A stretch of DNA of 29,912 bases from Nemertoderma westbladi (lineage: Eukaryota > Xenacoelomorpha > Nemertodermatida > Nemertodermatidae), in assembly GCA_032718475.1 (NCBI GenBank), contig JAUCBJ010007836.1:1-29912 (forward strand). The letters are read 5' to 3'. Below, piece by piece: positions 28,646 to 29,912 of the stretch. The notes under the pieces were generated by a model. The model did no database searches. It saw only the letters and a program-made list of their open reading frames with translations, and was not told where the DNA came from. Position numbers and translations under genes: made by a program. Each line of letters begins with the position of its first letter. The first letter of the stretch is position 1.

Positions 28646-29070
28646 GGTGGTGCGTTTTTTACTTTTTTTCGATTTCGTTGTTCTACCGGTGCGCAGAATT
28701 TGCCATATGGTAAAAAATTAAGGCAAAAAAAATTTCTCTAAATTTCATCGATATCTTGACGGATCCCAAGGGGGTTGAAATTTTGAGCCTTCACAATGCA
28801 CCACAATTAAAATTATAACAATATAACACATTAATGAAAGATCATTAATGAAAGAACTTCCTGCATGCATCAAATGTCATCAAATGGGTCCAAACTTAGT
28901 TAGATACCAAAATTTTAATTTTTGGATCAAGGGAACTTAGTGCCACGAGCACATGGACAGAACCTACCATTTGGCGCAAGTGGTGATAATTCTCAATTTT
29001 CGCGATAGCCAACTTTGAGTTCTCGTACTGCATTAATATTATGCTCATTAGAACCGCAAATTCCGATTTA

Positions 29071-29324
29071 GTGGGGGTAGACAACTTCAAAACAAACGTA
29101 GAGCGAATAGTTCTTGAGATATTGCAGAAAATGTGAAGTCTGGCACAAGTCTACATTATTACCGCCTTGATGCGATATGGACAAATCCTCAAAAAATTTT
29201 ATTTTGAATTATCTCAAGGAATCAAGAATATACACATCACAGAAATGATCGATGTGGTGGGTGTAGACGCCTTTAAAATAAGAGTAGAGTCATTAGTTCT
29301 TGAGTTATTTTACAAAATGTCAAG
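29071..29324 (+). repeat. Diverged direct repeat, 186-bp offset
   Basis: 29071-29138 and 29257-29324 align without gaps. Shared words are GTAGAC, GTAGAG and TAGTTCTTGAG, followed by TATT and AAAATGT. Sequence between the copies resembles itself only weakly. Confidence 0.7.
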
Positions 29325-29607
29325 ACTATATCCACCAATTCATACTTGATATTGAGTTGTCCCATTCCACACATTTTGTACAAAAACTATAATGAATTAA
29401 TCACTACTCTTTAACTTTGAAGGTTTCTGTATACACTAAATCAATTTGTTGCAGCGATGTATAATAATAATATTAATTGTTTTTATGTTATACTACTGTA
29501 TAACATGTTGATAACATGTCTATGTTTGCCATGTTGATTTACCTTAGGCTTTTTGTCTAATCGTTAGAAAAATAAACATTCATATTTGTTTAACCCCAAA
29601 AAGACCA

Positions 29608-29681
29608 AGGGGTGCGGGTGCTAGGGGAGGGAGGGTGGTAGACAGAGAGGAGGGGGGGGTGGGGGGGGAGGGGGGGAGGGT
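29608..29681 (+). repeat. G-rich tract
   Basis: Purine-rich stretch with consecutive runs GGGGGGGG, GGGGGGGG and GGGGGG. It could form a G-quadruplex on the plus strand. No other role is evident. Confidence 0.75.
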
Positions 29682-29912
29682 CGGTATAGAAACGGAGGAA
29701 TAGAAAAGCCAGCAGCAATAGAGGAAAATCAGCCTCTCCCACCTCTCTTGATACTCCCCAAATACTTACACAAATATCGCATTACTGTATTAGTACATAG
29801 AACCACACTCATGTCTGCCAGTCCATGTTACTGTGTTAGTCTTAGTAGTAGTCTCAAATTTCCCGCCTTGTAACGTCAGTTTGCGGTGGCTTAATTAACT
29901 CTTCATAATTTC

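Larger units (their letters stand above)
28646..29912. other. No gene seen; diverged repeat and G-rich tract
   Basis: No recognisable coding sequence. The stretch contains a 186-bp-offset diverged direct repeat (listed separately) and a G-rich tract at 29608-29681 with several runs of six to eight G. Confidence 0.55.

Overview
The window reads as animal (most likely invertebrate) nuclear DNA in a repeat-dominated, gene-poor region. No convincing host gene is visible. Instead there are decayed transposable elements of several classes (BEL/Pao and Ty3/gypsy-like LTR retrotransposons, a non-LTR LINE family, a PIF/Harbinger DNA transposon, foldback-like DNA elements and a possible tRNA-derived SINE). 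These sit among minisatellites, long G or C homopolymers and inverted repeats. The phylum cannot be fixed from the sequence alone.

Layout. 1-3370 is AT-rich and has no firm gene, apart from a possible remnant of an LTR-element 3' end near 1675-2700. 3374-7903 is a plus-strand BEL/Pao element: gag with a DUF1759-like core and zinc knuckles, aspartic protease, reverse transcriptase, then an in-frame jump to the end of integrase and a DUF5641-like tail. It carries stops, frameshifts and a large internal deletion. 8017-8680 is a 46-48 bp tandem array. 9139-11674 is a second purine-rich plus-strand coding region. It begins with a domain resembling a DEDD 3'-5' exonuclease, continues through an acidic linker to a CCHC zinc knuckle and ends in a basic tail, broken by three stops and one frameshift. 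A purine tract at 12364-12375 abuts a candidate 3' LTR (12376-12942). No matching 5' LTR was seen, so whether 3374-12942 is one element with an extra ORF in the env position or two nested elements is not settled.

13257-15436 is a minus-strand Harbinger transposase pseudogene split by an inverted array of a GGACCGAATTGTCC motif. 17870-18995 is a foldback-like element: its ends are arrays of GGACACTTCCCCCC in opposite orientation, it is flanked by a 9-bp direct repeat, and it holds three GC-rich hairpins. Three copies of one LINE 3' end lie at 17406, 19755 and 22872. A 230-bp-arm palindrome is at 20875-21448.

23220-24236 is a Ty3/gypsy gag-protease relic joined directly to a LINE endonuclease fragment (24237-24787), which runs into a 3.9-kb minisatellite of about 41-bp units (24788-28645) with 660-, 573- and 1166-bp higher-order duplications. 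The last 1.3 kb holds a diverged 186-bp direct repeat and a G-rich tract.

The most interesting candidate is the exonuclease-like plus zinc-knuckle protein associated with the BEL/Pao element. The copy here is a pseudogene, and its family assignment rests on motif reading only.
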